Made by a program: the position numbers and the translations under genes. DNA of 14,118 nucleotides, from contig JAQVYO010000030.1 of the NCBI GenBank assembly GCA_028708585.1, positions 1 to 14,118 on the forward strand, given 5' to 3'. Source of the DNA: Oscillospiraceae bacterium (lineage in GTDB: Bacteria; Bacillota; Clostridia; Oscillospirales; Oscillospiraceae). The notes under the pieces were generated by a model that saw only the letters and a list, made by a program, of their open reading frames with translations, had not been told where the DNA came from and did not search any database. Shown here piece by piece: positions 5,960 to 12,699 of the stretch; position 1 is the first letter of the stretch; each line of letters opens with the position of its first letter.

Positions 5960-6001
5960 TCAGCGCCTTGCTCTAAAAATATGCAAAAGTTTCTTTTCCA
6001 T
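5960..6001 (-). CDS. Possible 13-codon leader peptide
   Basis: An ATG at 6001 opens a frame reading MEKKLLHIFRARR and stopping at TGA (5962-5960), exactly at the base of the hairpin 5921-5959. It lies about 30 nt after the predicted transcription start. There is no ribosome binding site next to the ATG; the nearest purine run, AAGGG, is about 25 nt upstream and in an inverted repeat. The placement is suggestive of attenuation but translation is unproven. Confidence 0.2.
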   Translation of the reverse strand: MEKKLLHIFRARR

Positions 6002-6037
6002 AAGGGATATTTAATAAAAAAAATAACCCTTTTATGC
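5997..6037. promoter_or_regulatory. Operator-like inverted repeat at the regulator transcription start
   Basis: On the plus strand CATAAGGG (5999-6006) faces CCCTTTTATG (6027-6036), matching with a two-base bulge and separated by 20 nt of A/T. It covers the region just downstream of the -10 (6039-6044), where binding of a repressor would block transcription. Autoregulation by the adjacent regulator is an inference. In RNA it could also form the first hairpin of the leader. Confidence 0.45.
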
Positions 6038-6038
6038 G

Positions 6039-6067
6039 ATTATACTGAATGTACGGCGTGCTGTCAA
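6039..6067 (-). promoter_or_regulatory. Perfect consensus sigma-A promoter for the HTH/PBP regulator
   Basis: On the minus strand TTGACA (6067-6062), exactly 17 nt, then TATAAT (6044-6039): both hexamers are full matches to the vegetative consensus. The predicted start is near 6032, giving a 5' leader of about 258 nt before the regulator. A perfect promoter for a regulator gene suggests output is limited by a repressor, by the leader or by weak translation. Confidence 0.85.
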
Positions 6068-6110
6068 TAAGAAAAGGGAAAGGGGACTGATTTTTCTGCG
6101 CGGAAAGCCT

Positions 6111-6149
6111 CCTGCGGCGGCCGAACGAGAAAAATAGGACCGCCGCAGG
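6111..6149 (-). terminator. Hairpin terminator after nadC
   Basis: CCTGCGGCGG (6111-6120) pairs perfectly with CCGCCGCAGG (6140-6149), with a 19-nt loop. It lies 46 nt past the nadC stop. In the minus direction it is followed by AGGCTTTCC, so the U-tract is poor; in the plus direction TTTTT follows at 6155-6159. It probably ends the nad operon transcript before the regulator promoter. Confidence 0.55.
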
Positions 6150-6194
6150 CTAAATTTTTGGGGGCAATGTATCTGTTTCTGCTTTTTTCATGGC

Positions 6195-7022
6195 TTAAAT
6201 AAAATTTAAGCTGATATCCGCAGCGCGGATGGTGTGGGTCAGCGCGCCGATGGAAATGAGATCCACTCCGGTTTCCGCAACCGATCTTAGGTTCCGGTCG
6301 CCCATGTTTCCGGACGCCTCGACCAAGGCTCGTCTGCCGATCTGAAGGACGGCCCGCCGCATTTGTTCGTTTGTCATATTATCCAGCATAATAATGTCCG
6401 CCTTTGCCTGCAGCGCCTGGTCGATTTCAGTGAAATTGGTAGTCTCTACTTCAATTTTCAGCATGTGGGAAGCCAATTGGCGCGCTGTCTTTACCGCGGC
6501 GGCGATGCCGCCCGCCGCTGCGATATGATTATCTTTAATCAGTACCCCGTCGGAAAGGCCCATGCGGTGGTTAAAGCCGCCGCCAATCCGCACCGCATAT
6601 TTTTCCAATATGCGAAGGCCCGGCGTGGTTTTGCGGGTGTCGGTGATGCGGGCATTTGTACCGGAAATACTGTCCACCGCCCGGGCCGTATAGGTTGCAA
6701 TTCCGGACAGATGCTGCAGAAAATTCAGCGCTGTCCGTTCCCCTGTTAAAACAGAGCGTGCCGGGCCTTCGATTGTGGCAATTTTGCTGCCTTTTTGAAC
6801 TGCTTGGCCCTCGGCGGCAAGAAATGTGACGGTTACTGTTTCATCAATGAGAGAAAACACGCGCCGCAGGACCGGGAAGCCACAGACAATAAAATTTTCC
6901 TTAGCCAAAAAATAGCCGTGGCTGTATGCTGTTTCCGGTACACAGCATTCTGTCGTAACATCGCCGAATGGAAGATCTTCCTGCAATGCCGCTTGAATGA
7001 TAGGGTCTATACTCAGAAACAT
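6195..7022 (-). CDS. nadC: Nicotinate-nucleotide pyrophosphorylase (carboxylating), quinolinate phosphoribosyltransferase
   Basis: This enzyme joins quinolinate and phosphoribosyl pyrophosphate to give nicotinate mononucleotide, CO2 and pyrophosphate: the last step of de novo nicotinate mononucleotide synthesis. At 275 residues it has the usual length. Motifs: EDLPFGDVTT near the N-terminus (15-24), RTALNFLQHLSGIAT (96-110), TRKTTPG (129-135, PRPP and quinolinate site), NHRMGLSDGVLIKDNH (151-166), KIEVE (189-193), LDNM (213-216), VEASGN (234-239) and IGALTH (258-263). No key motif is missing. The ATG at 7022 has AGAGGA 9 nt upstream and overlaps the end of nadB by 10 nt, so translation is coupled. 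It is the third gene of the operon. Confidence 0.96.
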   Translation of the reverse strand: MFLSIDPIIQAALQEDLPFGDVTTECCVPETAYSHGYFLAKENFIVCGFPVLRRVFSLIDETVTVTFLAAEGQAVQKGSKIATIEGPARSVLTGERTALNFLQHLSGIATYTARAVDSISGTNARITDTRKTTPGLRILEKYAVRIGGGFNHRMGLSDGVLIKDNHIAAAGGIAAAVKTARQLASHMLKIEVETTNFTEIDQALQAKADIIMLDNMTNEQMRRAVLQIGRRALVEASGNMGDRNLRSVAETGVDLISIGALTHTIRAADISLNFI

Positions 7023-8554
7023 TTGACTGCATCCTCTCTATAATGTGCGCCAACGCTTTCTTCCCGGCTTAAAGCGGCTTTTAAGATTTCAACTGATACG
7101 GTGGCCATATTGAGCGCTTCCATCAGACCTGGGCCGTTCATTGCAAGGGCTTCCAGATCCTTCTTGACACTGATCATGCTGGAAAGTCCTTCGGTCAGTC
7201 CCTTTCCACAGCGGATGATCCAGGCGTCCCGGCTCATAATTTCTTGAATCCGCAGTTTTACCGCCGCCGCATCCCCTCTGGTTCCATCCGCGTCATTGTG
7301 GAAGGGCGGCGGCTCGAAGTTCACGGCAGGCGCGAAGGTTTGAGAGATGTGGCTGGCCGCCCGCCTGCCAAACACCAGGCATTCCAGCATAGAGTTGGAT
7401 GCAAGCCGGTTGGCGCCGTGGACACCGGTTCGCGCTGCTTCACCGCAGGCATACAGCCCCGGGATGCTGGACATGCCGTTTAAATCGGTTTTGATGCCGC
7501 CCATCATATAATGCTGAACGGGAAACACCGGGATATCATCCCTGGCCATATCGATTCCACGGTGAAGGCATTCGTTGTAAATGGTGGGGAAGCGGGAGGA
7601 CAAAAAAGAGGCTGGTTTGCCGGTGATATCCAGAAATACATGGTCCGTTTCCGTCTGTTCCATTTCACGCGCGATACACCGGGTGACAATGTCTCGGGGA
7701 GCAAGTTCCTGCATGGGGTGCTGGCCTATCATAAAACGCCGGCCGTTCTTGTTTTTTAAAAGGCCGCCCTCGCCCCGCACTGCTTCCGAGATCAAAAAAC
7801 AGCTTCCTTTGCTTGATCTGGTGTAAAGGCCGGTGGGATGAAACTGGACAAATTCCATATCCGTCAAGTCCACGCCTGCCCGGACGGCCGCCGCCAAGCC
7901 GTCTCCCGTTGCCACGGAAGAATTGGTGGAATGAGTGTAAATCTGGCCGACGCCTCCCGTGCAGATGACGACGCGGTTGGAAACGATGATTTTTGGCCCG
8001 TTTTGTGCGAAAACGACTCCGGTAACGTGGCCTCCGCCGGTTAAAATATCAATTAAAAACGCGTGTTCATAAAACGTAATGTTCTTCTGCCCAGCGGCAA
8101 GGGCCGCCAGGGCTTTTACCATCTCACGTCCGGTTGCGTCTCCATGGGCATGGACAATGCGCCGTAGACCGTGTCCGCCTTCTCGGCCGGCCTGCAGGTC
8201 TCCGCCGGCGTCCAGGTCAAAGGGAACGTGCATTTTGATGAGAGCTGCAATGTCGGAAGGCCCCTCATCCACCATAGTGCGGACCGCCTGTTTGTCGCAT
8301 AGCCCGGCGCCGGCTTTCAGGGTATCTTCATAATGAAACCGAGGCCGGTCTTCTGGAGAGACGGCGGCGGCAACGCCCCCCTGAGCCAAATAAGAATTGG
8401 AACGCTCTATAGTGTCCTTTGTCAATATGGCGCAGGTTAATCTGCGGTCCAGGTGCAAGGCGGTATAAAGCCCTGCAATGCCGCTTCCGATAATGACTGT
8501 GTCATACCGGAGCAGCTCCAGGCGTTTCGGTCCGCTTAATAAATATCGTCTCAT
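7013..8554 (-). CDS. nadB: L-aspartate oxidase
   Basis: This FAD enzyme oxidises L-aspartate to iminoaspartate, the substrate of NadA; in an anaerobe fumarate or another acceptor may replace oxygen. From the start used it has 513 residues. The N-terminal FAD-binding fold has IIGSGIAGLY (21-30) and SNSYLAQGGVAAA (52-64). HAHGDATGREM (135-145), QFHPTGLY (237-244, His239), APRDIV (285-290, Arg287) and VQHYMMGGI (346-354, His348) hold the dicarboxylate site. GEAARTGVHGANRLASNSML closes the fold, followed by the helical C-terminal domain. ATG 8554 is preferred over ATG 8563 because AAAGGGG (8570-8564) abuts the upstream one but is 9 nt from 8554. It follows nadA by 39 nt and overlaps nadC by 10 nt. 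Confidence 0.96.
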   Translation of the reverse strand: MRRYLLSGPKRLELLRYDTVIIGSGIAGLYTALHLDRRLTCAILTKDTIERSNSYLAQGGVAAAVSPEDRPRFHYEDTLKAGAGLCDKQAVRTMVDEGPSDIAALIKMHVPFDLDAGGDLQAGREGGHGLRRIVHAHGDATGREMVKALAALAAGQKNITFYEHAFLIDILTGGGHVTGVVFAQNGPKIIVSNRVVICTGGVGQIYTHSTNSSVATGDGLAAAVRAGVDLTDMEFVQFHPTGLYTRSSKGSCFLISEAVRGEGGLLKNKNGRRFMIGQHPMQELAPRDIVTRCIAREMEQTETDHVFLDITGKPASFLSSRFPTIYNECLHRGIDMARDDIPVFPVQHYMMGGIKTDLNGMSSIPGLYACGEAARTGVHGANRLASNSMLECLVFGRRAASHISQTFAPAVNFEPPPFHNDADGTRGDAAAVKLRIQEIMSRDAWIIRCGKGLTEGLSSMISVKKDLEALAMNGPGLMEALNMATVSVEILKAALSREESVGAHYREDAVKCF

Positions 8555-8593
8555 TTCCGGCATCCCCTTTGGATCAAAATCGTTTTGCGGATT

Positions 8594-9499
8594 TTACTGC
8601 ATGGAAACCATGCGCGCAAGGCTTTGGTATGCGCCCTTCATTTCTGCCTGGGGGAGGTCAATTTCATAAACCCCATGTTTCAGGCAGTACAGTACGTCTT
8701 CAATGCTGGCCTTTTTCATGTTCAGGCAAATCATTCTGTCGGAAAGCAGATAGGCGCTTTTTTGGGGCATGGTTTTCCGGATGCGCTGGACAATTCCCAC
8801 TTCTGTTCCGATGATAAATTCTTTGTTGGGGGAATTTTGCACATAATTCAGAATCGCGGCGGTGCTGCCTACAAAGTCCGCCCTCTCCTGCACTTCTATT
8901 TTGCACTCCGGATGTACAAGAACCAGCGCCTTGGGGTGCGCTTTCTTGGCTTCCATGACTTCTTGTGGGGTGACCGCGTGATGAATGGGGCAAAACCCTT
9001 GAAAGAAAAAAAATTCTTTTTCGGGAACCTGAGAGGCGACATAGGCGCCCAGGTTTTGGTCCGGTATAAAAATGATGCGTTTTTGAGGAAGGGATCTGGC
9101 GATCCGGACGGCGGAGGAGGAGGTGCAGCAAATATCGCTCTCCGCTTTCACGGCGGCGGAGGAATTGACGTAACACATCACAGCCGCATCGGGATGTTCC
9201 GCCCGGAGTCGTTTTACCTGCTCCGGGGTAATCATGTCCGCCATGGAACAGCCCGCGTCCTGCGCCGGCAAAAGAACCGTTTTGGCGGGGTTTAAGATTT
9301 TTGCGCTTTCCGCCATAAACCGAACGCCGCATAGAACGATGGTGGACTGCTGTGCCGTTTGCGCGCACTTTGCCAGCTCAAAGGAATCGCCCACATGGTC
9401 CGCAATTTCCTGAATATCCATTGTCTGATAAAAATGTGCGAGAATCAAAGCGTTTTTCTTGTGCTTCAGCGCGATAATTTTTTCCTGAATGCTTGTCAT
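8594..9499 (-). CDS. nadA: Quinolinate synthase A, [4Fe-4S] enzyme
   Basis: This enzyme condenses iminoaspartate with dihydroxyacetone phosphate to quinolinate. The protein has 301 residues, the size of the compact NadA form. Three conserved cysteines fit the cluster ligands: Cys84 in DAGCSMADM, Cys170 in GFCPIHH and Cys258 in CLNMKK, spaced as in the well-studied thermophile enzymes. Other family motifs are HFYQ (22-25), GDSFELAK (37-44), YVNSSAAVKAESD (110-122), DQNLGAYVA (147-155), HPEC (196-199) and GTEVG (231-235). The ATG at 9499 is chosen because AAAGGA lies 8 nt upstream and the family starts there; a longer frame to 9664 has no homologous sequence. First gene of nadABC. The cluster makes the pathway oxygen-sensitive. 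Confidence 0.96.
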   Translation of the reverse strand: MTSIQEKIIALKHKKNALILAHFYQTMDIQEIADHVGDSFELAKCAQTAQQSTIVLCGVRFMAESAKILNPAKTVLLPAQDAGCSMADMITPEQVKRLRAEHPDAAVMCYVNSSAAVKAESDICCTSSSAVRIARSLPQKRIIFIPDQNLGAYVASQVPEKEFFFFQGFCPIHHAVTPQEVMEAKKAHPKALVLVHPECKIEVQERADFVGSTAAILNYVQNSPNKEFIIGTEVGIVQRIRKTMPQKSAYLLSDRMICLNMKKASIEDVLYCLKHGVYEIDLPQAEMKGAYQSLARMVSMQ

Positions 9500-9752
9500 A
9501 AAGCAGTTCCTTTCTGGGTATGCCGCGGGATATGTTTGAATGGTTATGAAACTTAGTATATCCATTTCAAAAGTTGTTTGCAGGTTCGCCATGAAATATA
9601 CGATAAAAAATTGAAAATGGCGGTCCCCTTCCGGTTGGCAATGCCATTTGGCGGAATCACGCACGCTTTTTTCTTTGAAACCGGAAAGCTTGTTTTTTGG
9701 GGGGCAACACGTTACAATACAACGGATGACAAATATGCGGAGGTTTGCGGCT
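9500..9752. promoter_or_regulatory. Divergent intergenic region between nadA and the MBL-fold gene
   Basis: It must hold the nadA promoter. On the minus strand TATACT (9559-9554) is a fair -10, but the matching -35 is poor. A short inverted repeat TGGCA-a-TGCCA (9636-9646) could be an operator. I cannot match it to the NiaR-type NAD repressor box from memory, and no NAD regulator gene is adjacent. The plus-strand promoter is listed separately. Confidence 0.4.
9690..9718 (+). promoter_or_regulatory. Promoter of the MBL-fold gene
   Basis: TTGTTT (9690-9695), 17 nt, TACAAT (9713-9718). The predicted start near 9725 leaves a short leader of about 28 nt to the ATG at 9753. Each hexamer has departures from consensus but the spacing is exact. 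Confidence 0.5.
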
Positions 9753-10652
9753 ATGGAACTCGTTCCGGTTCAAGGAAATACTTATGTGGCAGAAGGCAAA
9801 TGCACCATCCCGGTCTATCGTTTAAACCAGAAGGAGGTTGTCCTTTTGGACAGCGGGTATGCGGATCCGGACCGGGCCATGCTGGACGAGCTTTTTTCCC
9901 GAAAGCACCTGCGGGTGGCGGCGGTGATTGGGAGCCATACGCATTTGGACCACAGCGGAAACCATGCCTATTTTCAGAAAACCCATGGGGCGCAGATTAT
10001 CATGCCCTTTGCGGAGGCGGCTGTTGCCTCCGGAGTGCTCATGGGGAAAATGGCCTATCCCAGCTATACGCCGGGAGAGGCGGCAAAGTCGCTTGCGCAT
10101 CTTCTGGTACGGGCCGACCAGATGATTTTTCCGGAAGAGCGGCATATTACCGTCTGCGGTAAAGATTTTGATGTTTTGCCGCTGCCTGGCCATACGCCCG
10201 GCCATACCGGTATCGGCACTCCCGACAGGGTGTTTTATGTGGGGGACGCGCTGATGAGCCGGGAGGTGTATCTGCGGGCAAAGTTGCCCACCGCCTTTTC
10301 TTATGCGGAAGATTTAAGCAGTAAGCGGGCGCTTTACGGACTTTCCTATGACCGGTATATTTTGGCTCACAAAGGTGTCTATAACGGCATTCATCCGCTG
10401 ATTGGAGAGAATATTGCATACTTTGCACAACGGGTGCAAAGAGTTGCCGCACTGCTTCAAAGGCCCATGTCGTTTTGCGACGTCTCCGCCGCAGCCTGGG
10501 ATGCTTTTGGGTTGCGGACTCAAAATCCCTTTCGCATTTCTGTTTTTGTGCGGAATTTGCGCTGCGTGCTGGACTATCTGTGTGATGAGAAGGTTGTCCA
10601 AGCGCGTTTTTCCGGCGGAGTCCTTTGGTATGAACGGGTTGCGAACGCCTGA
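9753..10652 (+). CDS. MBL-fold metallo-hydrolase
   Basis: The metallo-beta-lactamase fold enzyme has 299 residues, with a complete two-metal site: HTHLDH (62-67), His147 within GHTPGH, Asp165 in YVGDALM and His206 in LAHKG. The N-terminus (VYRLNQKEVVLLDSGY) is the usual leading strand pair. Residues after about 225 form a C-terminal extension that is partly helical (RVQRVAALLQRP) and ends with a strand-rich part resembling a small winged domain. The start is set by GGAGG 9 nt before ATG 9753; upstream codons in the same frame lack a ribosome binding site. No signal peptide, so cytoplasmic. The family includes glyoxalase II-like thioesterases and many unassigned hydrolases; substrate cannot be read from the sequence. 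It is a single gene closed by the hairpin at 10651. Confidence 0.85.
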   Translation: MELVPVQGNTYVAEGKCTIPVYRLNQKEVVLLDSGYADPDRAMLDELFSRKHLRVAAVIGSHTHLDHSGNHAYFQKTHGAQIIMPFAEAAVASGVLMGKMAYPSYTPGEAAKSLAHLLVRADQMIFPEERHITVCGKDFDVLPLPGHTPGHTGIGTPDRVFYVGDALMSREVYLRAKLPTAFSYAEDLSSKRALYGLSYDRYILAHKGVYNGIHPLIGENIAYFAQRVQRVAALLQRPMSFCDVSAAAWDAFGLRTQNPFRISVFVRNLRCVLDYLCDEKVVQARFSGGVLWYERVANA

Positions 10653-10678
10653 AGGCCGCGGGTGAACCCGCGGCCTTC
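10651..10678 (+). terminator. Terminator after the MBL-fold gene
   Basis: GAAGGCCGCGGGT (10651-10663) pairs with ACCCGCGGCCTTC (10666-10678). The tip is probably GGG-TGAA-CCC. The stem starts within the TGA stop codon, and TTCATT follows it. The stem is very stable but the U-tract is short. Confidence 0.75.
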
Positions 10679-10684
10679 TTCATT

Positions 10685-10713
10685 GCCGAAAAAGGCGGGA
10701 GGCCTTTCTCGGC
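10685..10713. terminator. Second hairpin between convergent genes, probable malQ terminator
   Basis: GCCGAAAAAGGC (10685-10696) pairs with GCCTTTCTCGGC (10702-10713) with one A-C mismatch and loop GGGAG. On the minus strand the stem is followed only by AATGAAG, so termination there would be weak. It is the furthest of three hairpins past malQ. Confidence 0.5.
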
Positions 10714-10793
10714 AAAAGGATTGTATATTTACCTGCACGAGCGGTGTCATTTCCGGTGCATATGCTGTTCCTGCTGGCGCTTCGCTTTAGCGG

Positions 10794-10826
10794 GCGAACG
10801 TTCGCTTTTTCCGCCTGAGGCGGAAA
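10794..10826. other. Clustered inverted repeats in the malQ 3' region
   Basis: A perfect 12-bp palindrome GCGAACGTTCGC (10794-10805) abuts a perfect hairpin, TTTCCGCC (10808-10815) with GGCGGAAA (10819-10826), loop TGA. Flanking AGCG and CGCT can extend pairing. It lies 48 nt past the malQ stop on the minus strand and may protect the mRNA end. The rest of 10653-10873 holds no convincing gene. Confidence 0.6.
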
Positions 10827-10873
10827 CGCTGGAAGGCGGGTTGGCTGGCTTTTTGGGCTGGCAGTTGAAAAAA

Positions 10874-12364
10874 TTACATTCTTGCATAGGTTTTGGTCAG
10901 ATGTCTCAAACGGCGGGATACCTCGCCGTTGAGCGCCTCCCGCCGCACCCTCCATCCCCAATTGGAGCCGCCCACCGTGGCTGGGGTATTCATCCGGGCG
11001 TCGTCCCCCAGTCCCAGGATGTCCTGCAAAGGGCTGATGGAAAGCGCGGCGGGGGAGGCCCAAACGCCGCGGACGGCGCCCCAGCCATATCCTTCGTCTT
11101 CTCCTAGGCGAAGGTAGTCCATGGCAAATCTCCGTTCCTCCGGCGTTGCCCGCTTGAACAGCCATTCGACAAAGGTTGGGGTGTCATGGGTAGAGGTATA
11201 TGCCACGGCGTGCGGCGGAATGTTATGGGGCAGAAAGCTGCTTGTTCCATCCGGATGAAATGCGTCCACCAAAACCCGCATGCCGGGAAGGCCGCTGCCG
11301 GCAACAAAGATCCGGGCCGCTTCCGAAAGTTCGCCTAGGTCCTCCGCGATGAAACGGTTGAGGGAAACGCGTTGGAGTACCATGCGGACAAACTCCATTC
11401 CCGGGCCTGCCATCCAGTGGCCGCGAGAGGCGTCCGGAAGATGGGCAGGGATTGCAAAATAGCTGTGAAATCCCCGAAAATGGTCCAGCCGGATGAGGTC
11501 ATAATAGGTTAAATTGCGGCGGATACGCGCAAGCCAGAACGCATATCCATCTTTTTTGTGCGCCTCCCAATCGTATAGGGGGTTTCCCCAATTCTGGCCC
11601 GTGGGGGAGAAACTATCGGCGGGAACTCCCGCCGTATATTGAGGAGAAAGATTCGATTTTAGCTGGAACAGGCTGGGATTTGCCCAGACGTCGGCGCTGT
11701 CCGGTGAAACGTAAATGGGCAGGTCGCCGATGATTTGAATGCCGCTGCGGTGGGCATAGTCTTTCACAGCCTTCCATTGAAGGGAAAAAAGGAATTGCAG
11801 GAAGATGTAAAAGGAAATTTCCTCTGCAAGAAGTTTCGTGTACCGCTGCATGGCTTCCTTTGTCCGGTGCTGAATCTCCGTATCCGGCCAGCGGGAAAGA
11901 GGAACTCCCTTAAAATAATCTTTCAGCGCCATGAACAGCGCATAATCCAGCAGCCAGTCTTTGTGTTCCTCGCGAAACGCGTCCAATTCCTCTCGGTGGC
12001 GGTTTTGCACCCGCTGGAATGCGTTTCGCAAAAGGAGAAGTCTTGTCTCCTTCAAAAATGCAAAATCCGCTTGGTCCGGACTGCCTTGCCTTGACATGCG
12101 GCATTCCTCGCCCGTGAGCAGGCCGTCCTTCCAAAGAAGGTCCAGATCAATGAAAAAAGGGTTTCCCGCAAAGGAAGAATAAGATTGATAAGGGGAGTTT
12201 CCTCCGCCGGGCGGCAACAGGGGAAGCATTTGCCAGAAAGACTGTCCCGCGTCCGCGAGGAAATCGATAAAGTAAAACGCTGCCTCCCCCAAACTGCCTA
12301 TGCCATACTGGCCGGGCAGCGAGGAAAGATGCATGATAAGGCCGCTGGAACGTTTTGTTGGCAT
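10874..12364 (-). CDS. malQ: 4-alpha-glucanotransferase (amylomaltase), GH77
   Basis: This cytoplasmic enzyme transfers alpha-1,4-glucan segments between maltodextrins, releasing glucose. At 496 residues it has the normal size of the short bacterial GH77 form. Family landmarks run in order: GLIMHLSSLPGQYGIGSLG (8-26), GNSPYQSYSSFAGNP (55-69), IIGDLPIYVSPDSADVWANP (211-230), GVPADSFSPTGQNWGNPLY (246-264). The catalytic residues fit the amylomaltase pattern: nucleophile Asp294 in RLDHFRGF, acid/base Glu341 in IAEDLG and stabiliser Asp394 in STHDTPTF. ATG 12364 is firm because AGGAGG lies 8 nt upstream. No glycogen or maltodextrin gene is adjacent, so it appears to be a single transcription unit; its role in glycogen or maltodextrin use is inferred from the family. 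Confidence 0.96.
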   Translation of the reverse strand: MPTKRSSGLIMHLSSLPGQYGIGSLGEAAFYFIDFLADAGQSFWQMLPLLPPGGGNSPYQSYSSFAGNPFFIDLDLLWKDGLLTGEECRMSRQGSPDQADFAFLKETRLLLLRNAFQRVQNRHREELDAFREEHKDWLLDYALFMALKDYFKGVPLSRWPDTEIQHRTKEAMQRYTKLLAEEISFYIFLQFLFSLQWKAVKDYAHRSGIQIIGDLPIYVSPDSADVWANPSLFQLKSNLSPQYTAGVPADSFSPTGQNWGNPLYDWEAHKKDGYAFWLARIRRNLTYYDLIRLDHFRGFHSYFAIPAHLPDASRGHWMAGPGMEFVRMVLQRVSLNRFIAEDLGELSEAARIFVAGSGLPGMRVLVDAFHPDGTSSFLPHNIPPHAVAYTSTHDTPTFVEWLFKRATPEERRFAMDYLRLGEDEGYGWGAVRGVWASPAALSISPLQDILGLGDDARMNTPATVGGSNWGWRVRREALNGEVSRRLRHLTKTYARM

Positions 12365-12389
12365 ATTAGCCGCCTCCTTTCTTCATAAT

Positions 12390-12419
12390 ATTTTTTTGTC
12401 AGTAATTTTTTTGTCAGTA
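12390..12419. repeat. Two perfect tandem 15-bp units before malQ
   Basis: ATTTTTTTGTCAGTA occurs at 12390-12404 and again at 12405-12419, abutting. On the minus strand each unit reads TACTGACAAAAAAAT. The distal unit overlaps a possible malQ -10 (TATACT, 12421-12416) and both lie between it and the ribosome binding site. No convincing -35 is seen. The unit could be a doubled operator or a slippage duplication; the 7-T runs favour slippage. Confidence 0.7.
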
Positions 12420-12505
12420 TATCATAGATTGGCCGGCGGTTGTGGAAGCGGCCCAAAAAGGCCAAGAGAAAAGAAAAATCCGTTTTGCTTTGGCCGGTGC
12501 GGCCA

Positions 12506-12534
12506 TTGATAAACCAGAAGAAATCCGTTATAAT
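12506..12534 (+). promoter_or_regulatory. Promoter of the ECF S-component gene
   Basis: TTGATA (12506-12511), exactly 17 nt, TATAAT (12529-12534). The predicted start near 12541 gives a leader of about 160 nt, long for a single small gene. Confidence 0.75.
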
Positions 12535-12540
12535 TAAATG

Positions 12541-12699
12541 GAGACCGCTGGAAGGGTCCTTTTCGCGGGCAAGCGGGCAACATGAAACCGATCCGCTTGC
12601 TTGCCGGTAGATTTGGCGGGCCGTTTGCCGGAAAAGAGCGGCCGCAGACCGGATATGCGGACATCGCATATCTTTGCGTTTGTTGTAGACGGAGGGAAA
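12541..12699 (+). promoter_or_regulatory. Structured 5' leader of the ECF S-component gene, riboswitch candidate
   Basis: Stems in order: GACC with GGTC near 12543-12558; GCAAGCGG (12569-12576) with CCGCTTGC (12593-12600); GGCCG with CGGCC around 12619-12643; and a perfect hairpin GATATGCG (12652-12659) with CGCATATC (12665-12672), loop GACAT, followed by a T-rich stretch. The ribosome binding site GGAGGG (12691-12696) comes last. Genes for vitamin S components are often under riboswitch control, but I do not recognise the TPP, FMN, cobalamin, THF or preQ1 conserved cores here. Confidence 0.4.

Noticed and set aside
8585..9295. Plus-strand open frame of 236 codons
   Set aside because: It lies antisense inside nadA, which has all expected motifs; the frame has no ribosome binding site and an unnatural composition rich in Gly, Arg and Phe.
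9636..9646. TGGCA-a-TGCCA as a NiaR-type NAD repressor operator
   Set aside because: Too short, G-C-rich and unlike the box I remember; closer to the MBL-fold gene side than to the likely nadA start site.
10147..10683. Minus-strand open frame of 178 codons
   Set aside because: Antisense to the MBL-fold gene, rich in Arg/Ala/Gln, and crossing a terminator hairpin; no family motif.
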